Assembly: GCF_900631945.1 (NCBI RefSeq)
Contig: NZ_UZWE01000037.1
Coordinates: 1 to 62,276 of the forward strand
DNA from: Paracoccus haematequi
GTDB lineage: Bacteria; Pseudomonadota; Alphaproteobacteria; Rhodobacterales; Rhodobacteraceae
Direction of reading: 5' to 3'
Length of the DNA: 62,276 bases
Below, piece by piece: positions 52,136-62,276 of the stretch. A program made the translations under genes and the position numbers. The notes under the pieces are model-generated. The model made no database searches. It was not told where the DNA came from and saw nothing but the letters and a program-made list of their open reading frames with translations. The first letter of the stretch is position 1. Every line of letters begins with the position of its first letter.

Positions 52136-53047
52136 TTATCGCGGGTCTTCAATTGTCGTGACCTCCTGGGCCAGCCAGTCGCGGAAATGGATCAACGGAC
52201 GCGATTCGGCGCGCGTCCCCGGCCAGACCAGGTGGTATCCGCCTTGGCCTGGAACGGCCGTTTCAAGAACGGGCAGCAGGTGCCGTTCGGCAATTTCCTG
52301 GCGCGCGAGGTAGTCCGGCAAGAGCGCCAGCCCCACCCCGGAAATCGCTGCCTGGATCATCATGGAAAACTGGTCCATCACCATGCCCCCCGACGGCGCG
52401 GTCCCCGTGCCCTGGCCCCGGAACCAGTCGGCCCAGGCATCCGGGCGGGTCTGAAGATGCAGCAGGACCAGACCCGCAAGGTCGCCCGGATCGCGGATCG
52501 GATGGGTGGCCAGAAAGGCCGGGCTGGCGCAGGCGGTCAGGCTTTCATCGAACAGCTTCAGGCTGTGGGCATCCGGGGCGGCGTCATGGCGAAAGATGAT
52601 CGCCGCATCAAAGGGCTCGCTGTTAAAGGCGACGGGCTGAAAGCGGGTCGTCAGGTTGACCAGGATCCCCGGATGCCGGGCCATGAATCCGGGCAGGCGC
52701 GGGGCCAGCCAGCGGGTGCCGAAGGTCGGCAGCACCGCCAGGTCCAGGCTGCCGCCTTCGGGATTGGCGATCAGCGACATCCCGCCCCGCTGGATCAGGT
52801 CAAGCGCGGCGGAAATGTCCTGGTGATAGCGCGCGGCCCCGTCGGTGGGGACCAGGCGGCGGCGATGACGCACGAAAAGCTTCTGGCCCATCTGTTCTTC
52901 CAGCGTCTGGATCAGGCGGCTGACGGTGCTTTGCGTCAGGCCCAGTTCCTGCGCGGCCGCCGTCACCGATCCATGCCGCATCACCCCGTCGAACGCCAGA
53001 AGCAGGCTGAGGTTCGGCAAGTATCGTCTGATCCGCAAGACATTCAT
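52136..53047 (-). CDS. LysR-family regulator (probable regulator of the glutaryl-CoA genes)
   Basis: About 303 residues from the ATG at 53047. ATGs at 53056 and 53077 are in frame. Helix-turn-helix: [20 protein letters not shown] and [21 protein letters not shown] periplasmic-binding-like effector domain follows ([34 protein letters not shown]). It is divergent from the glutaryl-CoA dehydrogenase gene with an 85-bp gap. LysR proteins in this position commonly control that gene (GcdR-like). Confidence 0.9.
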   Translation of the reverse strand: MNVLRIRRYLPNLSLLLAFDGVMRHGSVTAAAQELGLTQSTVSRLIQTLEEQMGQKLFVRHRRRLVPTDGAARYHQDISAALDLIQRGGMSLIANPEGGSLDLAVLPTFGTRWLAPRLPGFMARHPGILVNLTTRFQPVAFNSEPFDAAIIFRHDAAPDAHSLKLFDESLTACASPAFLATHPIRDPGDLAGLVLLHLQTRPDAWADWFRGQGTGTAPSGGMVMDQFSMMIQAAISGVGLALLPDYLARQEIAERHLLPVLETAVPGQGGYHLVWPGTRAESRPLIHFRDWLAQEVTTIEDPR

Positions 53048-53132
53048 CCCATGCATGAACTCATGGAAATTTATCATTTTTGATGTTGCGCACAAATGGA
53101 TATCCTTCTGGCAACAAATCAGGAGTTCCTTC

Positions 53133-54332
53133 ATGTCCACCACATCCCCCAAGGGCGCTGCGTTCGACTGGTCTGACCCGTTTCTTCTGGACGACCAGTT
53201 GAGCGAGGAGGAGCGGATGATCCGCGACGCTGCTGCGGCGTTTGCGGCCGACCGGCTGGCGCCGCGCGTCACCGACGCCTACCTGAACGAGACGACCGAC
53301 CCCGAGATCTTTCGCGAGATGGGGGCTGCGGGCCTGCTGGGGGTGACGGTGGATGACGCCTATGGCGGGGTAGGCGCGTCCTATGTGGCCTACGGCCTGG
53401 TGGCGCGGGAAATCGAGCGGGTTGATTCCGGCTATCGCTCGATGGCCTCGGTCCAGTCCTCGCTGGTGATGTTTCCCATCGAGGCCTATGGCAGCGAGGA
53501 CCAGAAGCGGCGCTATCTGCCGAAGCTGGCCACGGGCGAATGGATCGGCTGCTTCGGGCTGACCGAACCGGATGCGGGGTCCGACCCGGCGGGGATGAAG
53601 ACCCGCGCGAAGAAAACCGACGGCGGCTATGTGCTGAACGGCGCCAAGACCTGGATCTCGAACAGCCCGATCGCGGACGTGTTCGTGGTCTGGGCCAAAT
53701 CGGACGCCCATGGCGGCAAGGTGCGCGGCTTCGTTCTGGAGAAAGGCACCAAGGGCCTGTCGGCGCCCAAGATCGAGGGCAAGCTGTCCCTGCGGGCCTC
53801 GATCACCGGCGAGATCGTGATGGAGGACGTGGAGGTGTCCGAGGACGCGCTGCTGCCGGGCATCGAGGGCATGGGCGGGCCGTTCGGCTGTCTCAACCGC
53901 GCGCGCTACGGCATTTCCTGGGGCGCGATGGGCGCGGCCGAGGATTGCTGGTTCCGCGCCCGCCGGTACGGGCTTGACCGCCATCAGTTCAACCGCCCCC
54001 TGGCCGCGACGCAGCTGTTCCAGAAGAAGCTGGCCGACATGCAGACCGAGATCGCGCTGGGGCTGCAGGCGTCCTTGCGCGTGGGCCGGCTGTTCGACGA
54101 AGGCCGCTTTGCGCCCGAAATGATCTCGATCGTCAAGCGCAACAACTGCGGCAAGGCGCTCGACATCGCGCGGATGGCCCGCGACATGCACGGCGGCAAC
54201 GGCATCTCCAGCGAATACCACGTGATCCGCCACGCCCAGAACCTGGAAACCGTGAACACCTATGAAGGCACGCACGATGTCCACGCGCTGATCCTGGGCC
54301 GTGCGCAGACCGGGATCCAGGCCTTTGGCTGA
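53133..54332 (+). CDS. gcdH: glutaryl-CoA dehydrogenase
   Basis: 399 residues, start at ATG 53133 after aggag. The family features are [60 protein letters not shown], and the catalytic Glu in [20 protein letters not shown]. It oxidises and decarboxylates glutaryl-CoA to crotonyl-CoA. Electrons pass to the electron-transfer flavoprotein, whose genes lie 2 kb downstream. It supports lysine or odd-chain dicarboxylate breakdown. Confidence 0.95.
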   Translation: MSTTSPKGAAFDWSDPFLLDDQLSEEERMIRDAAAAFAADRLAPRVTDAYLNETTDPEIFREMGAAGLLGVTVDDAYGGVGASYVAYGLVAREIERVDSGYRSMASVQSSLVMFPIEAYGSEDQKRRYLPKLATGEWIGCFGLTEPDAGSDPAGMKTRAKKTDGGYVLNGAKTWISNSPIADVFVVWAKSDAHGGKVRGFVLEKGTKGLSAPKIEGKLSLRASITGEIVMEDVEVSEDALLPGIEGMGGPFGCLNRARYGISWGAMGAAEDCWFRARRYGLDRHQFNRPLAATQLFQKKLADMQTEIALGLQASLRVGRLFDEGRFAPEMISIVKRNNCGKALDIARMARDMHGGNGISSEYHVIRHAQNLETVNTYEGTHDVHALILGRAQTGIQAFG

Positions 54333-55482
54333 ACCGCCGCTGAAGGGGCTGCGCGTCGTCGAACTGGCGCGCATCCTGGCCGGGCCGTGGGTCGGCCAGA
54401 CACTGGCCGACCTGGGGGCCGAGGTCATCAAGGTCGAATCGCCCGAGGGCGACGACACCCGCCGCTGGGGCCCGCCCTTCATCGACCGGCCCCGCGCGGA
54501 CGGCACCACCGAACGGGTCGCGGCCTATTTCCACGCGGCCAACCGCGGCAAGACCTCAGTGGTGTGCGACTTCAACGACCCGGCCGACCTGGACCGGCTG
54601 CGCGGGCTGATCGACGGGGCCGACGTGGTGGTCGAGAACTTCAAGGCCGGCGGGCTGCGTCGCTTCGGGCTGGATTACGCCACGCTCTCGGTGCGCAATC
54701 CCCGGCTGGTCTATGCCTCGATCACCGGCTTTGGCCAGGACGGGCCGCGCGCGTCCCAGCCGGGCTACGACTTCCTGATCCAGGGCCTGTCCGGCATCAT
54801 GGACCTGACCGGCGCCCCGACGGGCGAACCGCAAAAGGTCGGCGTGGCCTGGATCGACATCTTCACCGGGCTTTACGGGGTGATCGCGGTGCAGGCGGCG
54901 CTGGCGGAACGGACGCGGTCGGGGCAAGGCCAGCATCTGGACCTGTCGCTGATGGATTGCGGGGTGGCGGTGCTGGCCAACCAGGCCACCAACTTCCTGC
55001 TGGGCGGCACGGTGCCGCACCGGCTGGGCAACGCCCATCCCAACATCGTGCCCTATCAGCTGTTTCCGGCCTCCGACGGCCACCTGATCGTGGCCTGCGG
55101 CAATGACCGGCAGTTCGCCGCGCTGTGCCGGGTGCTGGATCTGGCCGATCTGCCGAGCCACCCCGATTACGCCACCAACCCCGCTCGCGTCGCGCATCGC
55201 GACCGGCTGGTGCCGATGCTGGCCGCCGCCACCGCGCGGCGCACCCGCGCCGATCTGATCGCCGGCCTGGAGGCCGCGGGCGTCCCCGCCGGTCCCATCA
55301 ACGACGTGGCCGAGGCGCTGTCCGACCCCCAGATCGCGGCGCGCGGCCTGCGCATCGCCCCCGAAGGCATCCCGGGCCTGCGCACCCCCATCCGCATGGG
55401 TCGCAGCCCCCTGACCCGCGACCGCGCCGCGCCGGCCCTGGGGGACGGAAAGTGGACTTTCGGCGAGGATGCGGGGCCATGA
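54301..55482 (+). CDS. CaiB/BaiF family CoA-transferase (glutarate/succinyl-CoA type)
   Basis: 393 residues from GTG 54301, or 385 from TTG 54325, which overlaps the gcdH stop by 8 bases. The family III transferase pattern is [59 protein letters not shown], and the catalytic Asp in [20 protein letters not shown]. Next to gcdH it probably activates glutarate by CoA transfer, like the human C7orf10 (SUGCT) enzyme. Confidence 0.92.
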   Translation: MRRPGSRPLAEPPLKGLRVVELARILAGPWVGQTLADLGAEVIKVESPEGDDTRRWGPPFIDRPRADGTTERVAAYFHAANRGKTSVVCDFNDPADLDRLRGLIDGADVVVENFKAGGLRRFGLDYATLSVRNPRLVYASITGFGQDGPRASQPGYDFLIQGLSGIMDLTGAPTGEPQKVGVAWIDIFTGLYGVIAVQAALAERTRSGQGQHLDLSLMDCGVAVLANQATNFLLGGTVPHRLGNAHPNIVPYQLFPASDGHLIVACGNDRQFAALCRVLDLADLPSHPDYATNPARVAHRDRLVPMLAAATARRTRADLIAGLEAAGVPAGPINDVAEALSDPQIAARGLRIAPEGIPGLRTPIRMGRSPLTRDRAAPALGDGKWTFGEDAGP

Positions 55483-56354
55483 CGGTTCAGACGGTTGGGA
55501 TCATTGGTGCGGGCCAGATGGGCAACGGGATCGCGCATGTCTTTGCCTTGGCTGGATACGACGTGCTGATGACCGACATCAGCCAGGAGGCCATGGACAA
55601 GGCGCTGGCGCTGATCGACCGCAACCTGGAACGCCAGGTCGGCCGGGGCAAGGTTGACCCGGACGCCAAGAAGGCCGCCATGGCCCGCATCCGCACCACG
55701 CTGCGGCTGGCCGACCTGGGCCAGACCGACCTGGTGATCGAGGCCGCGACCGAGCGCGAAACCGTCAAGCAGGCGATCTTCGAGGATCTGGTCCCGCACC
55801 TGAAGCCCCACACGATCCTGACCTCGAACACCTCGTCGATCTCGATCACGCGGCTGGCCTCGCGTACCGACCGGCCGGAAAAGTTCATGGGCTTCCACTT
55901 GATGAACCCGGTCCCGGTGATGCAGCTGGTCGAACTGATCCGCGGCATCGCCACCGACGAGCCGACCTACAAGACCCTGCACGCGGTGGTGGAGAAGCTG
56001 GGCAAGACCGCCGCCAGCGCCGAGGATTTCCCGGCCTTCATCGTCAACCGCATCCTGATGCCGATGATCAACGAGGCGGTGTATACGCTGTACGAGGGGG
56101 TGGGCAACGTGCGCTCCATCGACGAATCCATGAAGCTGGGCGCCAATCATCCGATGGGTCCGCTGGAACTGGCCGACTTCATCGGCCTGGACACCTGCCT
56201 GGCGATCATGAACGTGCTGCATGACGGGCTGGCCGACACAAAATACCGCCCCTGCCCGCTGCTGACCAAATATGTCGAGGCCGGCTGGCTGGGCCGCAAG
56301 ACCGGACGCGGCTTCTACGACTATCGAGGCGAAACGCCCGTCCCGACACGGTAA
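55479..56354 (+). CDS. hbdA: 3-hydroxyacyl-CoA (3-hydroxybutyryl-CoA) dehydrogenase
   Basis: 291 residues in an ATGA overlap with the transferase gene. NAD site: [20 protein letters not shown]. Catalytic region: [40 protein letters not shown] and the His/Glu pair. C-terminal: [33 protein letters not shown]. It oxidises 3-hydroxybutyryl-CoA formed from crotonyl-CoA to acetoacetyl-CoA. It is also often found with EtfBA. Confidence 0.94.
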   Translation: MTVQTVGIIGAGQMGNGIAHVFALAGYDVLMTDISQEAMDKALALIDRNLERQVGRGKVDPDAKKAAMARIRTTLRLADLGQTDLVIEAATERETVKQAIFEDLVPHLKPHTILTSNTSSISITRLASRTDRPEKFMGFHLMNPVPVMQLVELIRGIATDEPTYKTLHAVVEKLGKTAASAEDFPAFIVNRILMPMINEAVYTLYEGVGNVRSIDESMKLGANHPMGPLELADFIGLDTCLAIMNVLHDGLADTKYRPCPLLTKYVEAGWLGRKTGRGFYDYRGETPVPTR

Positions 56355-56370
56355 AGAAAGGACCACATCC

Positions 56371-57129
56371 ATGAGAATTCTGATCCCGATCAAGCGGGTT
56401 ATTGACTACAACGTGAAGGCTCGTGTTCGTGCGGACGGGTCTGGGGTTGATCTGTCGAATGTGAAGATGTCGATGAACCCGTTTGACGAGATCGCGGTGG
56501 AGGAGGCGATCCGGTTGAAGGAGAAGGGCCAGGCCGAGGAGGTGGTGGTGGTCAGCGTCGGCGTGAAGCAGGCGGCCGAGACGCTGCGCACGGCCTTGGC
56601 GATGGGCGCGGACCGGGCGATCCTGGTGGTTGCGGCGGAGGACGTGCACCAGGACATCGAGCCCCTGGCGGTGGCCAAGATCCTCAAGGCGGTGGTCGAT
56701 CAGGAACAGCCGCGCCTGGTGATCGCGGGCAAGCAGGCCATCGACAACGACATGAACGCCACCGGCCAGATGCTGGCGGCTCTCCTGGGCTGGGGGCAGG
56801 CGACGTTTGCCTCCAGGCTGGTGATCGAGGGCGATGCGGCCCGCGTCACGCGCGAGGTGGACGGGGGGCTGCAGACCATTGAGGTCAAGCTGCCGGCGAT
56901 CGTGACGGCGGATTTGCGCCTGAACGAGCCGCGCTATGCCAGCCTTCCCAACATCATGAAGGCCAAGAAGAAGCCGCTGGAGGAGAAGACGGCGGCCGAT
57001 TACGGCGTCGACGTGAGCCCGCGCCTGGAGGTGGTGACCACCCGCGAGCCGGAAGGCCGGCAGGCGGGCATCAAGGTGGGATCGGTCGACGAACTGGTCG
57101 GCAAACTCAAGGAAGCGGGGGTGATCTGA
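56371..57129 (+). CDS. etfB: electron-transfer flavoprotein, beta subunit
   Basis: 252 residues. N-terminus [20 protein letters not shown], the family motif [20 protein letters not shown], and the AMP/ADP-binding region ([40 protein letters not shown]). It carries AMP and with EtfA takes electrons from acyl-CoA dehydrogenases (including GcdH) to ETF-quinone oxidoreductase. Its stop overlaps the etfA start. Confidence 0.96.
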   Translation: MRILIPIKRVIDYNVKARVRADGSGVDLSNVKMSMNPFDEIAVEEAIRLKEKGQAEEVVVVSVGVKQAAETLRTALAMGADRAILVVAAEDVHQDIEPLAVAKILKAVVDQEQPRLVIAGKQAIDNDMNATGQMLAALLGWGQATFASRLVIEGDAARVTREVDGGLQTIEVKLPAIVTADLRLNEPRYASLPNIMKAKKKPLEEKTAADYGVDVSPRLEVVTTREPEGRQAGIKVGSVDELVGKLKEAGVI

Positions 57130-58055
57130 TGGCGGTTCTTCTGTTGGGCGAAGTGACGGGCGGCGTTCTGAACCGGGACGCCACGGCCAAGGCGGTGGGC
57201 GCGGTGGCCGCGCTGGGCGAGGTGACGGTGCTGTGCGCGGGCGCCCATGCCAGGGACGCCGCAGCCGAGGCCGCGACCATCGCCGGGGTGGCGCGCGTGC
57301 TGGTGGCCGAGGACGCGCGCTACGGCCACCGCCTGGCCGAGCCGACGGCGGCGCTGCTGGCAAGCCTTGCGGGCGATTACGAGCACATCGCAGCCCCCGC
57401 CACCACCGACGCCAAGAACGTCATGCCGCGGGTGGCGGCGCTTCTGGACGTGATGGTGATCCCCGAGGTGTCGAAGGTGATCGACGCCGACACCTTCGAG
57501 CGTCCGGTTTATGCCGGCAACGCCATCCAGACGGTGAAATCGCGTGACGGCAAGAAGGTCATGACGATCCGCACCGCCAGCTTCGAGGCGGCGGGCACGG
57601 GCGGGGCCGCCGCTGTCGCGGATGCGGACCTCACCGCCGATCCGGGCCTGTCGTCGTGGCTGTCCGACGAGGTGGCGGCCTCCGACCGTCCGGAACTCAC
57701 CTCGGCGGGCCGGGTGGTGTCTGGCGGGCGCGGCGTGGGCTCCAAGGAGCAGTTCGCGCTGATCGAGGCGCTGGCCGACAAGCTGGGCGCGGCGGTGGGC
57801 GCGTCCCGCGCCGCGGTGGACAGCGGCTATGCCCCGAACGACTGGCAGGTGGGCCAGACCGGCAAGGTGGTGGCCCCCGCGCTTTACGTGGCGGTGGGCA
57901 TCTCGGGCGCCATCCAGCACCTGGCCGGCATGAAGGACAGCAAGGTCATCGTCGCCATCAACAAGGACGAGGAAGCCCCCATCTTCCAGATCGCAGACTA
58001 CGGTCTGGTCGGAGACCTGTTCCAGGTGCTGCCAGAACTGACAGCGAAGGTGTAG
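57129..58055 (+). CDS. etfA: electron-transfer flavoprotein, alpha subunit
   Basis: 308 residues. C-terminal FAD domain: [80 protein letters not shown]. It holds the FAD of the ETF heterodimer. It ends the plus-strand cluster and converges with radC. Confidence 0.96.
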   Translation: MAVLLLGEVTGGVLNRDATAKAVGAVAALGEVTVLCAGAHARDAAAEAATIAGVARVLVAEDARYGHRLAEPTAALLASLAGDYEHIAAPATTDAKNVMPRVAALLDVMVIPEVSKVIDADTFERPVYAGNAIQTVKSRDGKKVMTIRTASFEAAGTGGAAAVADADLTADPGLSSWLSDEVAASDRPELTSAGRVVSGGRGVGSKEQFALIEALADKLGAAVGASRAAVDSGYAPNDWQVGQTGKVVAPALYVAVGISGAIQHLAGMKDSKVIVAINKDEEAPIFQIADYGLVGDLFQVLPELTAKV

Positions 58056-58104
58056 GGGGGTTCAGAACGCCGCACCTGCAACCTTCGGGCGTTGCCCACT
58101 GTGG

Positions 58105-58123
58105 CGGCACGGTCATCGTGCCG
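58105..58123. terminator. stem-loop between convergent etfA and radC
   Basis: A perfect 7-bp stem, CGGCACG (58105-58111) and CGTGCCG (58117-58123), with a 5-base loop sits 50 bases past etfA and 13 bases before the radC stop. It may end both transcripts, though no T-run is present. Confidence 0.45.
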
Positions 58124-58135
58124 TCACGGCAGCCC

Positions 58136-59074
58136 TTACAACAGGCCCGTCGCGCGAAAGGACACTTCGCAGGTCTTGCCCACGACGATGTGGTCGTGGA
58201 CGGTGACGTCGATGGCCTCGCAGGCGGCCATCACCCGGGCGGTCATGGTGATGTCCTCTCGCGAGGGGGTCGGATCGCCCGAAGGGTGGTTGTGGACCAG
58301 GATCACCGCGCTGGCGTTCAGCTCCAGCGCGCGCTTGGCCACCTCGCGCGGATAGACGGGAACATGGCCCACCGTGCCGCTGCCCAGGGCTTCGTCCGCG
58401 ATCACGGTGTTCTTGCGATCCAGAAACAGCACGCGGAACTGCTCGATCTCGCGATGGGCCATGACCGTGCGGCAATAGGCGATCAGCGCGTCCCAAGACG
58501 CCAGGACCTCGCGTTGCAGCACCCTGGCCTGGGCCATCCTTTGGGCAAAGCCGTCCACCAGCCGCAGTTGCAGATACACCCATCGGTCGGCGCCCTCGAC
58601 CTGAAGGATGCGGTGTTCGGATGCGGCGACCACGCCGTTCAGATCCCCGAACGCGGCCAGCAACCGCTTGGCCAGGGGCTTCACGTCGATCTTCGGGATG
58701 GCGTTGAACAGCAGCAGTTCCAGCAATTCGTATTCGGGCATGGGGGCATGCCCGCCGTCCAGGAACCGGGTCCGCAGCCGTTCCCGGTGGCCCCAGTAAT
58801 GCGGACGCGCGGCGCCGCTGGTGTCCCTGACCAGACCGCCGCCCGCCGCCGCGTCCGGCCGCAGCCGGTCCGTCATGCGGAAGGACGGCGCAAAGGCGGG
58901 TTCCGTCAGGGCGTCGGGCGGGGGCAGCCGCGCGTCCAGATCGTCCAGGCCGCGCAGCGATGCCTCGGAAAAGCCGAAGGGTCTGCCGTCCGCCTGTTCG
59001 TGGCGCGGTGTGTCGCCAAGCGGTGCCGGGACATCATCGCCGCTGCCCTGCCTTTCCCGATGTCGATCCGTCAT
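58136..59074 (-). CDS. radC: RadC family protein (JAMM/MPN domain)
   Basis: 312 residues. A variable, proline-rich N-terminal 90 residues precedes a helix-hairpin part (HYWGHRERLRTRFLDGGHAP, MPEYELLELLLFNAIPKIDV). The JAMM-type metal site is VILVHNHPSGDPTPSREDI, with the preceding Glu region (EQFRVLFLDRKNTVIADEAL). RadC proteins are widespread and their role in DNA repair is doubtful. Some act as accessory proteins in natural transformation or mobile DNA. Confidence 0.94.
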   Translation of the reverse strand: MTDRHRERQGSGDDVPAPLGDTPRHEQADGRPFGFSEASLRGLDDLDARLPPPDALTEPAFAPSFRMTDRLRPDAAAGGGLVRDTSGAARPHYWGHRERLRTRFLDGGHAPMPEYELLELLLFNAIPKIDVKPLAKRLLAAFGDLNGVVAASEHRILQVEGADRWVYLQLRLVDGFAQRMAQARVLQREVLASWDALIAYCRTVMAHREIEQFRVLFLDRKNTVIADEALGSGTVGHVPVYPREVAKRALELNASAVILVHNHPSGDPTPSREDITMTARVMAACEAIDVTVHDHIVVGKTCEVSFRATGLL

Positions 59075-59200
59075 CCGATCCCTGCCTGCCGCTGCACGAC
59101 CTCGGCGGTCCCTGCGTCCTGCGGTGGCCCCCCGTTGAACCGAAACCTTGCCCGATCTGGGTAAAGGAACGGTTAACGCCGCCCTGACCGGGGGCGCCGA

Positions 59201-60514
59201 TCAACGGTCGCGGTCCAGCAGGTCCAGGATCGGCAGCCTGGCCCCCAGGCGCACGCACAGCAGCACGGTCCCGCTGATCTTGCGCTGCACGAACAGCGTC
59301 TCGGTCGGGGGCAGGTGCCAGCTGGCCCGGTCCGCCAACAGGGGCGCCGCGCGTTCGCGCAATGCCGCCACGACGCTGCGGTCGGCAAAGTCGAACCCGG
59401 CGTCGCGGCTGGCGTGCAGCTGCGCCAGCATCAGGCCGATCATCGCCTCGATCGCCGTCCGGTGGCGCAGATCCTGGGCGGGCGAGACAAAGCCCGCTGC
59501 GACAAGCGCTTCGCGGACCTGGCCCGCGTCGCCCGACAGCCCCGCCTGCCGCAGGGACCGATAGGAAGCCGCGGTCGCGGGCGTGATGGCGCGCGTCGCG
59601 CCAAAGTCCAGCAGCACGATCCGCCCGCTGTCAGGCTGCCAGCGGTAGTTGGCGAAGTTCGGATCGGTCTGCATCAGGCCGAAGTCGAACAGTTCGCGCA
59701 GCACCAGTTCGACAAGCGCCCCAAGGGCGGCGTTGCGCCGTTCCTCGGGGGCCGAGGCCAGGTCTTCGATGGGCACGCCCGCCTGGAAGGTCATCGGCAA
59801 GACGGTCGGGCGCAGCAGCGCATCCACCGGCCGGGGCACGGCGAAACGGCCGTCGCCTTCCAGCAGCGCGCCATAGCGGCGCATCTGCCCGGCCTCGCGC
59901 AGGTAATCGGCCTCCTCGCGCAATTGCCGCTTGGCCTCGGCCAGCAGCGGCGCCACATCAAGCCCTTCCGGCAGCAGCCCGGACAGGCGCAGAAGCGTGG
60001 CCACGTTGTCGATGTCGGCGTCGATGCTGGCGGCGATGCCGGGATACTGCACCTTGACGGCCAGTTCTTCCCCGGACGGCAGGACGGCGCGGTGGACCTG
60101 CCCGATCGAGGCCGCGGCCAGGGGCCGGGCCTCGAACCGGGCGAAAAGGCGGCGCTAATCCGGCCCCCAGGCCTGGGCCAGCACCCGGTCCAGTTGCCGG
60201 GGCGGCATCACATGGGCCTGGTCGCGCAACTGCGCCAGGATCGCGGTCAGTTCAGGCGGCAGCACATCGCCCGCGTCCATCGACAGCATCTGGCCCAGCT
60301 TCATCGCCGCCCCGCGCAGGCGCGACAGTTGCGCGGCCACCTTTTGCGCATTGCCGGGCGTCAGCAGCAGGTCGGGCAGGTGCGGACGTTCGCCCCGGGC
60401 AAGGCGGCGCACGCCCTCGCCCAGAACCCCGGCGGCGACCCCCCCGGCGATCTGGCCAAAGGCCGCAAGGCGGGCAAGCCGGGCCGAGGGCACCGGGCGG
60501 GATCGGTCGGTCAT
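59201..60514 (-). pseudogene. AarF/UbiB (ABC1/ADCK)-family atypical kinase interrupted by one amber codon
   Basis: The gene would encode 437 residues from ATG 60514. Motifs are otherwise intact and in one frame: GAAMKLGQMLSMDAG (KxGQ), AAASIGQVHRAVLPSG, LAVKVQYPG, TDPNFANYRW and VLLDFGATR (DFG). At 60157-60155 an in-frame TAG follows WGPD where relatives have a Trp (the expected string is WGPDW-RRLF). A TGG-to-TAG change explains it. Relatives support ubiquinone synthesis. It could be a true nonsense allele or a sequence error. Confidence 0.82.
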
Positions 60515-60651
60515 GGCGAAGCCTCTGCGCTTGAAACGTCCCGCCGACATGGGGTCGCAACAGGGCAAGCGCCAGAGCGGTGCGACAACGCTGTCAGGGG
60601 CTCGCGCAACAGCCGCCAAGGATCCTTGACGCGGGGACAGCCACGGGCCTA

Positions 60652-61428
60652 ATGACCGGCAGCCTGACCGGATTGGAGCTGTTTCACAAGAAATTCGACC
60701 TGCCGCTGGCGCAGGTGATCCATACCGAGGCGCCGTATCATTTCCGCCGCCCCGATGCGGGCATGACCGAGGAGCAGTTCAGGGCCGCGATCCAGAAGGT
60801 GCTGGCGCGCCACGACATCCTGCTGATCGCCGACGAGGTGGTGACGGGCTTTGGCCGGTTGGGGTCGATGTTCGGCAGCGACCATTACGGCATGACCCCG
60901 GACATCGTCACCTGCGCCAAGGGGCTGACATCGGCCTATGCGCCGCTGTCTGGGTCGATCATCGGCCAGCGGGTCTGGGACGTGCTGACGCAAGGAACGG
61001 ACGAGAACGGCGTGCTGGGTCACGGCTGGACCTATTCCGCCCATCCCATCGGCGCGGCTGCGGGCATCGCCAACCTGGAGCTGATCGACAAGCTGGGTCT
61101 GGTGGAAAACGCAGGGAAGGTGGGTGCCTATCTGAACGCGCGGATGAAGGACGCGCTTGGCGATCACCCCCATGTCGGAGAGATCAGGGGCGAGGGGATG
61201 CTCTGCGCCGTCGAACTGGTCCGCGACCCCGAGGCGCGCGGCTTCTTCGAGGCGTCCGAGGGCGTGGGCGCCAAGGTGGTCGCCGCGATGCTGCGTCGCG
61301 GGGTCATCGCGCGGGCCATGCCGCAGGGCGACATCCTGGGCTTTGCCCCGCCCCTGTGCCTGACAAGCACCGAGGCCGACACCATCGTCGGCGTCACCGC
61401 CGAGGCCGTCCATGAGGTTTTTGGATAA
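60652..61428 (+). pseudogene. decayed class III aminotransferase
   Basis: The open frame encodes SLTGLELFHKKFDLPLAQVI, then HTEAPYHFRRPDAGMTEEQF and, joined directly, RAAIQKVLARHDILLIADEV. In intact aspartate-aminotransferase-family/omega-transaminase proteins about 45 residues separate these two blocks. About 150 N-terminal residues are also missing. The rest, including the PLP Lys (CAKGLTSAYAPLSGS) and HGWTYSAHPIGAAAG, is intact. It is a deletion product and cannot be a working enzyme. Confidence 0.8.
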
Positions 61429-61634
61429 GGGCGGGACACCGGCACATAGACGGCCAGGAAGGGCAGCCTGCCGGCAACGGGGTTCTTGGCGGCAGTCAGG
61501 ATGTCTTGCCCCTGCACGTCCGGAATGCCACACCTTTGGGGATGAGCATCGTCCAGAACCGTCTTGCCTGCCACAAGATTGTTGACAAAAAACCGGCTTG
61601 GCACATCATCGCGGCTGTCAAAGGGTGTGTCATC

Positions 61635-62276
61635 GTGTGCCACTGGTATCGTGTTTTTCTGGCCGCATCGGTGTCCGTCTGGCTGTCGGGCAACGCCGCT
61701 GACGCCCAGGCGGTGGACGCGGATTTGCCCGGGCAGGCCCATGCCTTGCGCCAGGTCATCTCGACCATGGAATCCGAGGTGGCCGAGTTGCAGCCCCGCC
61801 TGGACATGGCAAGGGAACAGCTTGCGGATCTGACCCGCCAGATCGACGAGGCGACGCAGCAGCTGGAAAGCCGCCGCCGCGACCTGTCCAGCTTGCAGGC
61901 CGACCGGGACAAGCTTCACGCTGCGATCGCCGAAGGCCAGGCCGACCAACAGCGCCAGCAGGACGCGCTGCAAGCCGCGGGTGCCGAACTGGCTGACGTG
62001 ACGGCCCAGGTCCAGGACGCGAGTGCCGAACTGGCCGGGATCGCCCAGCAGCAGGCGGCCCTGGACGCGCGATCCGCGGAACTGGCCTCGGAAATCGACG
62101 GGCGGGAAAAGCGTTCCGGCGAACTGGCCGAGGAGGTCCGCCAACTGACCGCGGAACTGGCGGCCCTGGCCCGCGTGCGCGACATGGCGCAGGAACCGGA
62201 CGAGCCGGCCCCGCCCCTGCCCCCGGCGGCCGAAAGCGCGGCCCCGGCGGGCCAGCAGGCCTTGGCCCCGCCGCAG
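61635..62276 (+). CDS. exported coiled-coil protein (partial, runs off the window)
   Basis: At least 214 residues, open to the window end. The GTG at 61635, after aaaggg, gives a signal peptide (YRVFLAASVSVWLSGNAADA). An in-frame ATG at 61542 would add 31 residues that mask it. The mature part is a continuous heptad-type coiled coil (MESEVAELQPRLDMAREQLA, QDALQAAGAELADVTAQVQD), then a Pro/Ala-rich linker (PDEPAPPLPPAAESAAPAG). The layout recalls periplasmic EnvC/murein-hydrolase activators or TolA-like proteins, but the C-terminal domain lies outside. Confidence 0.7.
   Translation, partial: MCHWYRVFLAASVSVWLSGNAADAQAVDADLPGQAHALRQVISTMESEVAELQPRLDMAREQLADLTRQIDEATQQLESRRRDLSSLQADRDKLHAAIAEGQADQQRQQDALQAAGAELADVTAQVQDASAELAGIAQQQAALDARSAELASEIDGREKRSGELAEEVRQLTAELAALARVRDMAQEPDEPAPPLPPAAESAAPAGQQALAPPQ

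Overview
The window looks like chromosomal DNA from a high-GC alphaproteobacterium of the Rhodobacterales, most likely Paracoccus or a close relative. This is inferred from gene content and base composition (TRAP carriers, electron-transfer flavoprotein and glutaryl-CoA genes, a bufferin operon, tight ATGA-coupled operons). No rRNA, tRNA or CRISPR array was seen.

Layout. 1-7.2 kb: an ECF sigma/anti-sigma pair heading a minus-strand operon of exported proteins, divergent from three unknown exported or lipoproteins. 7.2-16.4 kb: a copper-handling island with a CopZ-like chaperone, CueR, a CopA-type ATPase with YHS and heavy-metal-binding N-terminal domains, two cytochromes c, two DUF305 proteins (one fused to a beta-propeller), a Csp-type copper-storage protein and two related small Cys/His-rich exported proteins. 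Two CueR-type operators are readable. 16.8-23.6 kb: a peptide-secretion locus with three glycine-rich or short double-glycine-leader peptides, a hybrid histidine kinase, a NarL-type regulator, a fourth leader peptide with a 44% proline, Arg-containing core, an HlyD adaptor and a C39-peptidase ABC exporter. This is the most novel part of the window. 24-26.4 kb: a BCCT transporter behind a long structured leader.

26.5-34.0 kb: a mobile, accessory zone with a serine resolvase and res-like region, two toxin-antitoxin pairs, an IS481 remnant, an ArdC antirestriction gene with two tiny coupled genes, and a 3500-bp TniABQ transposon whose inverted ends and repeated transposase-site-like motifs can be read. 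34.1-47.8 kb: an unknown membrane protein, then a TRAP dicarboxylate-type transporter, an IclR regulator and a beta-oxidation set with the same makeup as pimelate (pim) operons. 48.3-52.0 kb: a bufferin (BufABC-DoxX) operon with its ECF sigma factor and NrsF anti-sigma factor.

52.1-58.1 kb: a LysR regulator divergent from glutaryl-CoA dehydrogenase, a CoA-transferase, 3-hydroxyacyl-CoA dehydrogenase and EtfBA. Pimelate-type dicarboxylates would yield glutaryl-CoA, so the two metabolic blocks may form one route to acetyl-CoA, with EtfBA taking electrons from the acyl-CoA dehydrogenases. 58.1-62.3 kb: RadC, an AarF/UbiB-like gene broken by one amber codon, a decayed class III aminotransferase and the start of an exported coiled-coil protein.
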